Source of the DNA: Notospermus geniculatus
Lineage: Eukaryota; Nemertea; Pilidiophora; Heteronemertea; Lineidae
Assembly (NCBI GenBank): GCA_002633025.1
Contig: NMRB01001814.1
Location: forward strand, 2,962 to 66,961
Direction: 5' to 3'
Length of the DNA stretch: 64,000 nucleotides
Shown: in pieces, positions 1 to 11,579 of the stretch
Layout: the number at the start of each line of letters is the position of its first letter
Position numbering within the stretch: position 1 is the stretch's first letter
Notes under the pieces: model-generated
The model's input: only the letters and a program-made list of their open reading frames with translations
Told to the model about the DNA's origin: nothing
Databases searched by the model: none
Position numbers and translations under genes: made by a program

Positions 1-531
1 TACAGTGAAACCCCTCATGTGGACCATCCCTCTATGTGGACCACCCCTCTATGTGGATCGATTTTTGTCGGTCCCAAATAAATCCTTCACATTTTCCTTT
101 AGCTAAGTGGACCACCCCTCTACCTCGACCTGGACCACCAAAAGTAGGGTCCCAAAGTGCATGGTGACCCCTCTATGTGGACCAGAAGATGCAAAATCTA
201 GGTATTCGCGTGGTCCATGGTTACACCAAACACATGGAAAAGCTAGATTTCACACCATAGGCTTTTTGTTGGTCCCAGGAATAAACAAGCAATTAACACC
301 TTTGGTGTAAGCTAGACAAAACCTCAGACAAGCTAATCAACATTGAATGACTCGCTCACATCGAAGGGGTAATTAAACATCAACATGGGATCCATATGTG
401 GTGAAAGTGGTAGTGTCACCGCAGGACTCCAATATTTCGAAAATGCCAACCCCCTTTATGTGGACCACCCCTCTATGTGGACCAGTTTGACCCGGTCCCA
501 CGGGTGGTCCACTTAGAGGGGTTTCACTGTA
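1..531. mobile_element. pogo/Tigger-like MITE, 531 bp
   Basis: The sequence opens with TACAGTGAAACCCCTC and closes with its inverse, GAGGGGTTTCACTGTA. Both ends continue inward as versions of AGTGGACCACCC. TA at each edge fits the TA target duplication of Tc1/mariner/pogo elements. Near both ends the words CCCCTCTATGTGGACCA are repeated in direct orientation, so the termini contain subterminal repeats. No transposase is visible, so it is non-autonomous. The element sits inside the MITE fragment at 535-617. Because it starts at base 1, anything to its left is unseen. Confidence 0.7.
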
Positions 532-534
532 CCC

Positions 535-617
535 ATCATGCCAGAAGCACATGACCCAGTTTGGGCCCCATATTGTGCAATAATATTGGATGGTGTATGG
601 ACCGCTTTTGGCTTATC
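535..617. mobile_element. Fragment of the 43839-43996 MITE family
   Basis: This stretch matches the right half of the intact MITE at 43839-43996: AGAAGCACA, then TTTGGGCCCCATATTGTGCA and AATAATATTG, then a diverged end. The left half is absent and is replaced by the element at 1-531, so the latter probably inserted into it. Similarity judged by eye. Confidence 0.65.
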
Positions 618-1046
618 TCAATGAAATAGAACTCGTTTTCATACTGAACCACGAAATGCCCCTCCCCCCTCCACCACCACCAAAATGGAACCTCACTTAC
701 CAGCTTTGGTGTAGACAGAAAAGAGAGAAATCCTTGCAATCCTTTTGTCCTCTTATCAGAGAAGCTGCCTGGTAATGTTTTCAGTCACTCAGCCAAAGCG
801 GTTTAAAATAGTTTGTTCTCTGGCTGCATGTGGGATTGTTTCAAGTGAGCAGGGATATGGAGATCAATCCATTTCAATCAACAGATGGTGCTGATTGGAT
901 AAAATCTGACACTGACAAATGATTATATATCATTGGTCGATTTGCTGTATCCTGTCTCTGTTCAGTGTGTCTGTTCGTCATCAGCTTTTAAAAGCCTTTT
1001 CCATTCCTGTCGGCCATGGGTGCTTATGCCCTGGCAATGGGGGTGG

Positions 1047-1384
1047 CAGGGTTTCCGCCAGGATTGTCAAGGAGGGGGGAGAAAAAAAATGTCAATTTTT
1101 TTTTCTTCAAAAAAAATGTTTTTTTTCAAAATTTTTTGGGGGGTTTTTTTGGTTAAAAATGGCCTCCAGAGTCATTTTTTACACTCCAAAATGCAAAATT
1201 AGTCTTCCTTCTGCATGAAAATTGCATTTGAAATGTGACAAATTAAAGAAAAACGCTACTGAAGTGAAAATAGTGATATTTGAAAAAGGTTAGTCTGCAA
1301 ACTTGAGGGGGGGATATCCCCCTCCTTGAAATTTTTGAGGAGGGGATTCATCCCCCATCCCCCCCCCCTCTGGCGGAAACACTG
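1047..1384. mobile_element. hAT-like MITE, 338 bp
   Basis: Termini are CAGGGTTTCCGCCAG on the left and CTGGCGGAAACACTG on the right, a 15-bp inverted repeat. The CAGNGTTTCC start is the usual form for hAT termini. The interior is homopolymer-rich (T/A runs, then C runs) and has no coding capacity. The flanks are G-rich (GGGGGTGG left, GGTGGGGG right), so an 8-bp target duplication cannot be confirmed. Confidence 0.65.
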
Positions 1385-2585
1385 GGTGGGGGTGGGGGTG
1401 GGGGGGGCATGCATTCTTCTTTGTGAGCCCAAATTTGATACCTGAAATTACCCTGACTCCTGTTCCTGCTGGCGTAGACAGACTCAAAAGTACCATCGGA
1501 CTGTGGAATACAGGCTACAATGGCCGCCATCGTCAAAAATGCCCTACATTTTCAACTCAGACCGCTCAAGCGGAAACCACTCATTGGTTTTTCCGCCCCA
1601 CCTGGCAGCTCGACTAGTAATGATGAGATAATTAGGAAAGTGCTAAAAGCAATGATGTGTCCCGTTATCAGTAACGTCTGGTATTTGGTGACGTTTCCAA
1701 GGAATCGACACGGTCACGGTCCCAACCAACCGACCATGACTTCTAATGTTGGCCTGATTATGATTGCAGACGACTCATTTAGTACTGATGGTGAAACCTG
1801 ACATGCCATTGGCATGGAGAACGAAATACTATCTCGTCTAAATCCACACAAGGCCCAAGTCTTATTTTCAAATTAGCTTCATTGCTTTTCTTTCTTGCTC
1901 CTCCAACAAGACCGCCTCAGTGTGGGTCGGCCAGGACATTTCCCTCTGAGATACTTTCACGCCATCCAGAGAATCTTCTGAGTAACAGCAACTTTGTGGC
2001 ATACATTCAAGTGAAGAGATCATCACTTCTCACATGCCCATGCAGCATCGATTCCCTGTATCACACGTAATATCAAATGATACAGCATTTCCAGCAAATC
2101 GATACGACACAGATGTTTCTGTGCCTTTATACCAGATGGCTGTACCAAGCCGAAGGTTGCTCCATTGATTCCTGTCACTCCAGCGAGCGAATCTCGACCA
2201 GCTCTCAGCATCGGTGGTTTCTCCGAGTGTAACGTTGATGCTTCTACTTAGGCAAACGATTCCCACCTGCATGGAAGGAGATATCTTCCAGTTTTTGTAA
2301 CCTCTCTTGCCACAAGCCTGATACACCAGTCAACAAAGAAATCCATCGCTCATCGTGATGGTGTCTTATTCTAACAAGCGGTATCTTGTAATCAACGCTG
2401 AATGTTCACCTGCTAAGTCATTCGGTGACACGCCACGTCAGACTAAGAAAACCTGTCCTCATGTTGCCGCCGCAGGGACCGAAATGACTGACAGCAGGAA
2501 GCCTATACCATTGATGGCACGAACACAATATCGTCAACTACGCGCACCCGATACCAAGATCACATCAACGTGACTTGTGGAAACG
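1385..2585. other. No recognisable feature
   Basis: I see no gene, hairpin or tandem repeat here. Short open frames (up to 98 codons) overlap on both strands and have no motif I recognise. They look like chance frames. Confidence 0.5.
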
Positions 2586-2589
2586 AATA

Positions 2590-2875
2590 CCACTGCCATT
2601 TCATTGACTGCTTGAACTTAATACCATTGACTGTTCGAATCCGTTATCATTGACCGTGTGAACCCATCATTGGCTGGTCTAACCGAATACCACTGACTTA
2701 CAAGTCTAATACCATTGACTCTACGAACCCAATGCTATTGACTGTACAAACTTAATACCATTGCCGGTACAAGCCTAATACCATTGACTGTACAAACCTA
2801 ATACCATTGACTGTACAAACCTGACTGTACAAACCTAATACCATTGACTGTACGAACCCAAACCACTGGTTGCTC
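2590..2875. repeat. Minisatellite, about 24-bp unit
   Basis: About ten degenerate copies of a unit like ACCATTGACTGTACAAACCT followed by AAT. The copies at 2740-2860 are the most regular and the edges are more diverged. Non-coding. Unit length varies by a few bases between copies. Confidence 0.8.
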
Positions 2876-3209
2876 CAACAAGTTATTATCTACTGTCAAG
2901 TGAGGATACATCACGCAAACGTATCTCATTTAACAAACAAACCATTCTGCTTACCCATTTTTCTCTCAGAACAGTTGGTACTTCTCGCATGCCTTTGATA
3001 TCTCTCACAAAATTAGCAGTTGGTCTGAAATGATAGACGATAAATGCAATTAGAACATGACTGCGTACACTCAAGGGTACATAGTGCCACCGTACACTGT
3101 ACGGTCTCTTTACCAAGCTCACGAAGAGCCGCTCTGACCCCTTCACCAGTCGACGCCTGACGTGTCCTGCCTTTCACACTTCCACAATCTTCCCCATCAC
3201 CTGAANGCA

Positions 3210-3345
3210 GGGCCCAGTTGCACAAAGAATCTTAAGTCTAAGAAAAAACTTAAGTCTGAAATGAAGCCATCTGATTTGCTGAAACCTGGTCACATGATGA
3301 CTTAAGTCAAACTTTAGACTTAAGATTCTTTGTGAAACTGGGCCC
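3210..3345. mobile_element. Foldback MITE, 136 bp
   Basis: Left end GGGCCCAGTTGCACAAAGAA and right end TTCTTTGTGAAACTGGGCCC are inverted repeats. The arms continue with CTTAAGTCTAA and its inverse. The spacer is about 50 bp. It abuts a copy of the TGACGTCA-containing repeat (3349-3456), consistent with insertion into it. One N lies just upstream at 3206. Confidence 0.75.
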
Positions 3346-3348
3346 AGA

Positions 3349-3456
3349 AGTGCACGACATGACGTCATCCATAATGACGTGGAGGCCATGACTTACGTCT
3401 GTGACGTCAAATTCGCTAACTGGTGGCGGCCTCTAACGGCAGTAAAGTCTCCCGCT
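3349..3456 (+). repeat. Dispersed TGACGTCA repeat, copy 1 (partial)
   Basis: Shares order and words with 38645-38825: AATCCATAATGACGTGG-like, ATGACTTACGT, GACGTCAAATT, and a terminal block CCTCTAACGGCAG plus AAAGTCTCCC. It lacks the far end, where the MITE at 3210-3345 lies. A third copy runs in reverse at 9459-9575. Confidence 0.65.
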
Positions 3457-3459
3457 GCG

Positions 3460-4660
3460 TTGGCTCCAATCCAGGGGGACATACTGGTGCTGAGTAGACA
3501 CTTTGGAAGCAATATACAACCGTGGCATTCGTTTACCCTTGATACCGCTGAGGAGTTGGTGACACAGCTACTCAGCTCATAACTCAACTAAGCCCATTAT
3601 CCGCAGGTGAAGTTGCCGTAAATACGTACTAAACATGTTGTCTTACGCATTTACTCTTGCTCCGCTGGGAATTGAGATCAGCCGCTGTAGCACGCGAGAC
3701 TTGTCACCGTGATTGTTTGTTACGACAGGCGGACGTTAAAGCTGTGACCGTCAAAGTAGAGAAACAGCTGTTTACCCTTGAAATCACCGCGAAATGATGG
3801 AAAAGATGCTGAAATCTCACCAAGAGCTTAGTCTGGAGGGGGAGTTCATAAAGGTTCTTAGCCCTCGCTCCCTTCGTCAACGCACCGGATGCGGTGACGG
3901 AGGGAGCGACCATCAAGAACCGCTGAGGCCGTTTCATAGGCCTACGTCGCTCTTCTCATGTGCCGAACTTGGGTTTTCGGTTCGGCGCGACAGAGGAGGG
4001 ACGTATGAAACGGGCCTGATTTATTTACCTCACAAATGGGATTGTTACAGTGAAGCCGGAGATGATGGTGACAGTAACTTCGATACAACCTTCCTCCTCT
4101 CAACTGAAGCCAAGGGGCGGGTGGGGGATGGGGAGCTGGATGAACGGAAGGTGGGAGCCAACAGTCTGGGGGCTCGAGGGCGAAGACAGACACTTCAATC
4201 GGGTCTACTCCGCAATATGTCTTCATTTAACGAAGAAGTTGACAGACTGAGAGCGAACGACCGGATACCTTGCAACTGACGAGGGCAACGACCCCTTTGA
4301 ATAGATCTGGTGTCGGCAGACATATGTACTTTTCCAGAGGAGTATAAGGTGTCACGTCTGAAGGGAGGCTTGAGCCAGCTTATGTTATAGAAACCAGTCG
4401 GAGATCAATTCATAAAGCCATACGACTGATCGTGCTCGAGAGGCCGACAGCGTATCGGGGAAAGTTCTGTGAAGTTCACGCTTGGTCTCCGGAGGAGTTG
4501 GGCGAAGCTCGGTGAGCTCTAAAAGACGGCATCACGGAGGCTTCTCTGACGAAACGTGCGAGCTGAATGTAGCCTACTATTCAAGGGGCGAATTTACCGG
4601 CGTGTAACGATTCCCCAATTTTTATATCGTGTCAACCAATCGGCGGAAGGGAAAATGCTT
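3460..4660. other. No recognised gene; one 161-codon open frame
   Basis: An open frame of 161 codons runs at 3794-4279 on the + strand. It is rich in G, R, S and D, has no motif I know, and a 94-codon frame overlaps it on the opposite strand. I treat it as unproven. No repeat structure is seen. Confidence 0.35.
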
Positions 4661-4662
4661 TG

Positions 4663-4799
4663 TTAGGCCCATATTACATAGAAGTATACGGTGTACGAAA
4701 ACGCCAGTTAACAAAGGCTTCAAGTGGATTCACGACCGTGAAGGCATTGTTAACCGGCGTTTTCGTATACCGTATACTTCTATGCAATAGGGGCCTTTA
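4663..4799. mobile_element. Foldback MITE, 137 bp
   Basis: Arms of about 53 bp: the left begins TTAGGCCCATATTACATAGA and contains AAGTATACGGTGTACGAAAA; the right contains TTTTCGTATACCGTATACTT and ends GGGGCCTTTA. The spacer is about 30 bp. There is no coding capacity and no clear target duplication. Confidence 0.75.
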
Positions 4800-5780
4800 T
4801 GGAACCCTAGTGGCGAGGAATAAAGAACTACACTTTCTCGACATCTAACACAAACAACTTCAGACACGGAAAGGACCGTATAGACCCTTCCAACAAAGAT
4901 GGCGGTCTAACAATTATCCCGATATGACGTCAGAAGCTTAATGGCCGCTGGCACGCTAAGCTAGTCAACCGGGCCATGGGCACAAAAGTTTAGGAAAATT
5001 TGTCTGAGAGGATGCGTTTGGTAGTGTTATATCATGCCTGGACAATGAATGGCCACGACGTCTTCTGGGGGAACTAGTCGGCCACAGTCTTTGTTGGGAA
5101 GGTCTGTATTCCGAAGTAAAACAAACTATCATCTGGTGACAGGCAGAATGATGATGTGACGGAATGGCCGTCCACAGTTCACCCTTTCAGGACAGAGACT
5201 CAACCTGGAGCCCCAATTGAAACCAGGCGTTCCCCTCGACCAAAGAGAAGTTCCAAGCCGCCTTGGATAAAAATGTTCCTTCTTGAACCGACTAGCCTCT
5301 AACCGTGGTTCGCACCAACGTCACAAAAACACGAAGAATTATTGTAAAAGAAACAATGAACTTCATGTAACACCAGCCTCGGCTAGAATAATTAACTCTC
5401 GTAAAAATGGTTAATACGCAATCTGTAAGCGTAAAAATTGGAAATTAATGTTCTCAGCATCCATGGTCTAAATGCCAAGGTTGACTCGAGTCCAATCTAT
5501 AAGGAATAAACGAGTGGATAAATGGCTTCTTTATCATGTTTATAGAGATCTGGCTGGGAAAGCCATTAGTCCCAGCAAGAGTAACAGCATCGCCTGGATT
5601 GCATTGTGTTGCTGTTTGGGATGAAATCATTTCCGAGCCATGGACGTCGGTGGGTAGAAGGGGAGGCGTGGGTGGGATGAGGTAAGGTTGATCGAAGGTC
5701 GATCACATACCCAGAGGATCAGCAAACAATGCAGGCCAGCTACGGTAGCTCACTTAGTCCTCATCCAGGGTGACACTGGA
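4800..5780. other. No recognisable feature
   Basis: Unique-looking sequence. I see no convincing open frame, hairpin or repeat. Confidence 0.5.
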
Positions 5781-5781
5781 T

Positions 5782-6225
5782 CTCTCGCTGGCCTCACGAT
5801 GCAGTGTATTGCATTACCTATAGCAAACTTGTATGCTTAGTTTGCAGGTTGGGATTAGTTCTGGTGACAAGACAATGCCCGAAACTCTAAAGGTGCCTAC
5901 AGGTCGACATTGCGTCTTGAAGCAACTAGCGGCAGCTTTCCGGCGATGGAAGCAACTCGGAGTGACTGATCAGTTGCCGATTTTGTCGACCTGAGCGCGC
6001 TTGCGTCTCCGAGCAACTGCCGGATCCGCTAGTTGAGCGTGCTGTTGAGGAACTGCCAGTTGCTCCGAGTTCCTCTCAATCGCTGAAATGGCAACCTGCG
6101 CGTGGTAGTTTTTGATCGGTCATGTGCATGGAGCTTGTGCTGACCTCACGATGCACTTGAATGCATTCTTTAAAGCAAAGACGTGTGCTACAGGTCGAAT
6201 TTGGGAACTGGTGCCCGAACTCTAA
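5782..6225. repeat. Imperfect direct repeat around a truncated MITE
   Basis: 5782-5887 and 6137-6225 are diverged direct repeats that share CCTCACGATGCA, TGCATT, AAAGCAAA-like words and GCCCGAAACTCTAA/GCCCGAACTCTAAC. Between them (5888 to about 6107) lies a MITE of the family at 33773-34044, starting TAAAGGTGCCTACAGGTCGA. The second terminus of that MITE is missing. Confidence 0.5.
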
Positions 6226-6229
6226 CGTA

Positions 6230-6900
6230 TACCGTACCGGCGGCAGTCAGTTTGTTATGGAGGATCGTAAGTAGTACTCTGTTCCCACTAAGTGAATGAT
6301 ATTGAACCTCACAAACTCTTACACACGTTCGGGAATGTCTTGAGGACCAGGCAGGTCCAGAGACGGATTTCCTGCCAACTACTTGCTTCTGAAACTTGAC
6401 CCCGCCATCCAGGATGACCACCATCTAAGAACAAGTAAACTGACCATGTCAAGCGCCATCAGGGATCGCCAACAACGTCCACTCTCCACAAAACGTGACA
6501 TTGCCATTAGTGGCTGCCTTTAACAACCGTCTCAAGGGCCTATACAACATCAAGCAATTACCAGGTAAAAACTTGGCAAACAACTAGAGTAGCAATTACC
6601 GGTCTCTTATTTCGTACTTAAACATTTCGAAGGAGATCGGATTGTGTTGGGCTAATCACATGAAGGTTAAATTGGTATGATTTCTTCGCCTGATCTCACA
6701 ATGTTTAGGTCGTTTAGTGGAAACCATGACAGGCTGTCAGGATCCGGGCTTTGCCCCAAAGTAGTCGCTTGCAGAAATAGAGACTTAGTCAATACTAAGG
6801 CATGCAAGATGAAGTTGTATCAACGACATCTGGATGATTGAGACACCAGTTGTTCTCTCTCTTTCTCTCTCCATCTTGACATATCAAGGCCTACGGTCAC
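6230..6900. other. No recognisable feature
   Basis: No gene or structured repeat seen. A short CT-rich run lies at about 6855-6875. Confidence 0.5.
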
Positions 6901-6904
6901 TTCG

Positions 6905-7195
6905 CAGGCGCGGATCCAGGATTTTTCGCAGAGGGGGGTCAGGGCCGCCGAGGTCGGTCGTTGCAGGCGAGCGCCGAAGATACCTGCGACTACGGGGGGT
7001 CCTCCCCCAGAAAATTTTGAAATCTAGAAGGCCGTAGATGCGATTTCCTGGCATCTCAGTATCAAAACAGAAGCTTTATTCTTGCGTTTTTTGCTTATTG
7101 TCACAAACTATTGAAAAAACAACAACAATTGGTGGTGGCGAGCAGGGGCGGGGGGGGTCACGACCCCCAAAACCCCCCCTCTGGATCCGCGCCTG
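6905..7195. mobile_element. hAT-like MITE, about 291 bp
   Basis: Termini are CAGGCGCGGATCCAG and CTGGATCCGCGCCTG. Next to them lie G-runs on the left (GAGGGGGGTCAGG) and C-runs on the right. The hexamer CTTCGC occurs at both edges (6900-6905 and 7196-7201), a possible target duplication. The interior holds a poly-G tract and AACAACAACAATTGG. No transposase. Confidence 0.7.
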
Positions 7196-7391
7196 CTTCG
7201 CCCTTCTTGGATTGAGCAAGGGTAGGAGTGATTGGAAGGCCTGTCAGGGGAAGATATCTCTCTCAGGCGTTACGACATCAGATCCTTGTCACTGCGAATG
7301 CGAGACCATTGATTTTTGATCACACGGCAGAAGAGCAAGAGTTCGGCCCTCGGCTAGAAACATAAGCCAGTTCATTTCTCCCAACCCAGAG

Positions 7392-7564
7392 TAAGGGCTC
7401 GTTTCCACCAGCATATAGGCGGATTTATACGTCTGACGCCGTCACCCCGCCGTAAAACGCTAGCGCTTTCGCGTCAGCGTCGAACTGCGGTGGAAACAGT
7501 CGCTGGACTCAACATAGAAGTATTTCGAACGCCGACGCCATATGCTGGTGGAATCGAGCCCTAA
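7392..7564. mobile_element. Foldback MITE, about 173 bp
   Basis: Left TAAGGGCTCGTTTCCACCAG then CATATAGGCG; right CGCCATATGCTGGTGGAATC then GAGCCCTA. These are near-perfect inverted ends of about 28 bp. The interior is GC-rich with several CGTC/GACG words. Non-coding. Superfamily undetermined. Confidence 0.75.
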
Positions 7565-7869
7565 TAGTGGTGACCAGCAGAAGCCTGGAATGAGCGCGGT
7601 ATTAGCACCTCCCTGTTTCGCTTGAAATTCCAATATGGAAACTTTTGACGGTACCGACTCTCATTTTGTTTGAGCTGAAACGAAACTATCAAAAAACATG
7701 ACGATTGTCTACATTATTCTCTTCTGCTTCTGCAATCGGTTTATGATAATGCGGCTCAACGCCCGCACAAGCCTTTGACTGCATTACCACACTTCGAGGA
7801 ATAAGGTTTCAGTGAATTTGAGATCAAGTTACCGTCTGATGCTGATCCTGTATGCTGTGCTCTCACGGT
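7565..7869. other. No recognisable feature
   Basis: Short unique stretch between a MITE and the tandem duplication. Nothing seen. Confidence 0.5.
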
Positions 7870-8556
7870 CGCCTGCCAATGCAGTAAACGATCGTTAGGA
7901 CAATCATCACTAGCTCTTGGCGGAGGCTGTACGGCTTACTATACGTGGACCACAGTGGTCTTGCAGCTCTCTGCGACATGTATCTACTGGCCCTTTGCCC
8001 TCCTGACGACCGCCTGTACCTTTACGCAGTGGATATCGCAAGACACACGACAGGTTGCACTACAGCAGAGCTACAGGCCTTCATGTAGGTCCATAAGTAA
8101 ACGTCCCCCATCCTGGGTCCCCTACCATCTACACAGGCAAGACAACTTCAGCGGACGTTAGAAGGGTGAAGGTCCACTACAAGACTCTCTGAGCATGCTC
8201 TGGTGTTACAGCAAAGACGTGACGTACATGGACAACAAACTAGTATTCACCCTATCAAAGTCCCTGTTTCTTTTGTCAATGTAGCATCGTTCAGCATCTT
8301 CGCCACCTCTCCACTGCCGAGGTTCAGGCACTCGAACTAAGAAACCTGGTCTAAAGAACAAGCTGAAGAGTTAGGTGAATACTTGGGTGAATACCAAGGG
8401 ATCCCAAGCAATCGGTCGAATAGGTAACAGTAGTCTTCCATCCTCCCACGGCAGGGCTTTGGTCTCGCTCCTCTCCATGTGTGGGGAGCGTATGGAGAGG
8501 AGCGAAACCAAAGCCCTGCCGTGGGAGGATGAGAGTCTTCAATCAATCGAGTTTTA
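7870..8556. repeat. Tandem segmental duplication, unit 1
   Basis: This segment and the next (8561-9225) are the same sequence, offset by 690 at the start and 678 at the end. Both begin GCCTGCCAATGCAGTAAACG and end AATCAATCGAGTTTTAA. A block from the GACACACGACAGG word to the AGCATGCTCTGG word is almost identical. Each unit ends with a solo hairpin built from the termini of the MITE family at 38917-39846. Confidence 0.85.
8439..8531. mobile_element. Solo TIR hairpin of the CATCCTCCCAC family
   Basis: A 93-bp hairpin: left CATCCTCCCACGGCAGGGCT plus TTGGTCTCGCTCCTCTCCAT, right the inverse ending CCTGCCGTGGGAGGATG. The loop is about 12 bp. It equals the two termini of the longer elements at 38917-39846 and 58421-58864 with the interior deleted. 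Confidence 0.75.
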
Positions 8557-8560
8557 AGTC

Positions 8561-9225
8561 GCCTGCCAATGCAGTAAACGATCGTTAGGACAATCATAAC
8601 TCTTGGCGGAGGCTGTACGGCTTACGTGGACCACAATGGTCTTGGCAGCTCTCTACGACATGTATCTAGACCTCTAGCCTCCTGATGTCCGCCTGGACCT
8701 TTACGCAGTGGATATCGCAAGACACACGACAGGTTGCACTACAGCAGAGCTACAGGCCTTCATGTAGGTCCATAAGTAAACGTCCCCCATCCTGGGTCCC
8801 CTACCATCTACACAGGCAAGACAACTTCAGCGGACATTAGAAGGGTGAAGGTCCACTACAAGACTCTCTGAGCATGCTCTGGTGTTACAGCAAAGACGTG
8901 ATGTAGACCTACATGGACAACAAACTATTCACCCTATCAAAGTCTCTCACTGTTTCTTTTGTCAATGCAGCCTTATCGTTCAGTTCAGCATCTTAGCCAT
9001 CTCTCCACTGATAAGGTTCAGACACTCGAACTGAGAAACCTGGTCTAAAGAACAAGCTGAGAGTTAGGTGAATACTTGGGATTCCAAGCAATCGGTCGAA
9101 TAGGTACCCAGTCTTCCATCCTCCCACGGCAGGGCTTTGGTCTCGCTTCTCTCCATGTGTGGGAGAGAAGCGAGACCAAAGCCCTGCCGTGGGAGGATGA
9201 GAGCCTTCAATCAATCGAGTTTTAA
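8561..9225. repeat. Tandem segmental duplication, unit 2
   Basis: Second copy of 7870-8556. It carries small indels, including CAAAGACGTGATGTAGACCT where unit 1 reads GTGACGTACATGG. It includes its own solo hairpin at 9117-9199. No open frame is conserved between the units, which argues against coding function. Confidence 0.85.
9117..9199. mobile_element. Solo TIR hairpin, second copy
   Basis: Same hairpin as 8439-8531 but 10 bp shorter in the loop. Arms CATCCTCCCACGGCAGGGCT and inverse. It was duplicated with the surrounding segment or lost loop bases later. Confidence 0.75.
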
Positions 9226-9458
9226 TCGACCATGGATTGTAACAGGACACGGGGACACAGAACTCATCCACTCGAATGAATGGAACCAGAGATTAAATTA
9301 CCATCCGTCAATGCGTGATTACAACAATTGCTTGACGAATCATTGGCTACTTGGTTGATTGGAACACCACAAACGGGATCAACCATACAAATTGAGTTTC
9401 AGTGTCGTCGTCGGTTGGTCTGCCTCTGAAGATGGGCGAGTGAACAAGAATCGACGGC

Positions 9459-9575
9459 AATGGGAGACTTTCCTGTCGTTAGAGGCCGCCACCAGTTAAT
9501 GGTCCTAGGATGTCTCGAAATTTGACGTCACAGAGAAGAAATGCACACCATGACGTCATCAATTATACCGTGAGG
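9459..9575 (-). repeat. Dispersed TGACGTCA repeat, copy 2
   Basis: Reverse orientation relative to 3349-3456 and 38645-38825. It starts with the terminal block GGGAGACTTTCCTGTCGTTA then GAGGCCGCCACC, then has TTTGACGTCACAGAGAAG and CATGACGTCATC. The flanks 9226-9458 and 9576-9740 show nothing else. Confidence 0.6.
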
Positions 9576-9743
9576 CAGGAATACATTTGCACGAATCTAT
9601 GAACGCCAGACGCCTCGTCCAAATGTCCAGGAAAGCGTTACTTTCCCAACACTTCACGAACGTTGTGGTGCTGTGGCGGTCCGACGTTAGCTGATTTCAG
9701 TGTTTCCTCTACCTGGCCTGCAGGAGCAGGGTTTTCCATCCGT

Positions 9744-9966
9744 GATCGAGGTGGTGACGTTGGACCGGTGATAGAGGTGGTAACGTCAGACCGGTGATCG
9801 AAGTGGTAACGTCAGACCAGTGATCGAGGTGGTAACGTCGGACTGGTGATCGAGGTGGTAACGTCGGACTGAGGTGGTAACGTCGGACTGGTGATCGAGG
9901 TGGTAACGTCGGACTGAAGTGGTAACGTCGGACTGGTGAACGAGGTGGTAAAGTCAGACCTGTGAT
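9744..9966. repeat. Minisatellite, about 26-bp unit
   Basis: About nine copies of a unit like GATCGAGGTGGTAACGTCGG then ACTGGT. Two copies are shortened to about 18 bp (GAGGTGGTAACGTCGGACT). Non-coding. Confidence 0.85.
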
Positions 9967-9969
9967 CGT

Positions 9970-10657
9970 ACGGAACTCTTTATGGATCAGATTATAGAGT
10001 CAGTGAAGGAACGTAAATTGTCAAGAATCGTCCCCAGTCATACAGAACCGATCCAACCTGAAACCGAATTAACAGCCTTGGACTGGAGGTGACAAGCGCT
10101 GACGTTCTTAACGCATCAACTGTAAAGAAGAGGTGAGGAACCAGGAGTTGATCTGATACAAGTTCATTGGTCCATGTAATGTGTTACTCAAGTGATTTGC
10201 TTGAGCAAGGAACCGTGCTGCTCAGAAATCGATAGAGCCAGATGAGACCGGGCTGAGGGCGAGACGTCCCGTGTCGTCATATCAATATATCAATGATTTT
10301 CGTGTCCTAAAGACAAAAATTACATATTCAATAAATCTGATGAGAAATAAACAAAGTTATGTTTTCTTAACATTATTGAATCAGAATTCACCGTGCGAGT
10401 TTATCATCATTCGAGACGAGTCACAAACCGATTAGATTGATCCGAATAACTCGGCCCCAATCACATTCACGGAATAAACGATCCAGCGTCTGTATTCATC
10501 CCGTTTATCAGTTCCCCATCCATCTCAACCTCCTACATGAAGGCGTCATGTTGCTGGAGAAATTACACCAATGACGGTCACAGCTTGTGGCATGAATGAT
10601 TAGTTTTAATGTCGGAAGCACGTTATTTCCGGATAGTTCGCGTTTTTTCTCCGATAA
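9970..10657. other. No recognisable feature
   Basis: Unique AT-richer sequence. No gene, hairpin or tandem repeat seen. Confidence 0.5.
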
Positions 10658-11574
10658 TTTCTCGCCAAAATTGGAACAGAGCTGTTGTCGTTGAAGTGAG
10701 AGGTGACAGCTCGCTCGTCAGGTGAATGACATTCCGGTGAAGCTCTCGAGTTATCTCGCGTGATTGGTTTAACTCTCTGCGTCAGGAGCCATCGACGAGG
10801 CCGCTTTTCCAAGTTGCTGGTCAAACTCTTTGACGGAAGAAACAAGGAGACTTGACCCTGACAAGAATGTACTCCGACAGCAGCCGGAGTAACGTTTTTA
10901 AAATTGTTTGACGGAATAAGCGGCGATTTAACGAGAGGGGACACACAGAGAAACGTGTCGATTTACCTGCCAGAGTTTCCCAAACAATAAAGTATTTCTT
11001 GTGGGGATTGGGGTGGCAGTCTTTCGCAAATACAATTTCATCCTGCATTTCTCTGCGTCTTGTTGACCACACCATCTTCTGGAAGTTGTTTTTAGAGACT
11101 GTGCCTGAAGAAGGCCCTCATCAAGTCCGAAAATTTGCAGAATTTTAGACGACTGTCTTGACCGTGTGTCGTTTGTGAGCTGTTATAACCATTCGTTTCT
11201 CTGCGTGGGTTGCAGCTAGTTTTATTGTTCTATAAAGATTTATAGCAGGGTTATAAGATCCGAAAATAAAGTTCATCATATCGCTTGGTAATTACACGAC
11301 GACTGCATTAATTACCACGTAATATCGTATCCTACGCACAGACTATCTGCATACGATGACGAAGACATTGATCTGCGAGAAATCCTTGGTAATCTTTGCC
11401 ATCATTATTGGGTATGACTTGTAGGCGTCTGGATTAATCCGCTCTCAGAGTAAGCATGATCGATGATGAGATCAAGATGTCTTTTTACCGAATGATAGAC
11501 AGGAGTCGGCTATCAATCTCCTTCTTACTGGCAGTTACTCAAGCGTTATTAGGATTTAACGGCGATTGAGCCAA
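10658..11574. repeat. Tandem duplication (about 0.92 kb), unit A
   Basis: Starts TTTCTCGCCAAAATTGGAAC and ends GGCGATTGAGCCA. It is repeated almost entirely at 11580-12553. At about 11105 it contains CCTGAAGAAGGCCCTCATCA then AGTCCGAAAATTTGC, which resembles the short hairpin motif at the termini of Penelope-like retroelements. It may be a tandem Penelope-type terminal repeat, but no reverse transcriptase is visible nearby. Confidence 0.8.
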
Positions 11575-11579
11575 AAAAT

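Noticed and set aside
3794-4279. A 161-codon + strand frame
   Set aside because: Composition is skewed to G, R, S and D, and a 94-codon frame overlaps on the other strand. No motif and no homologue that I know.
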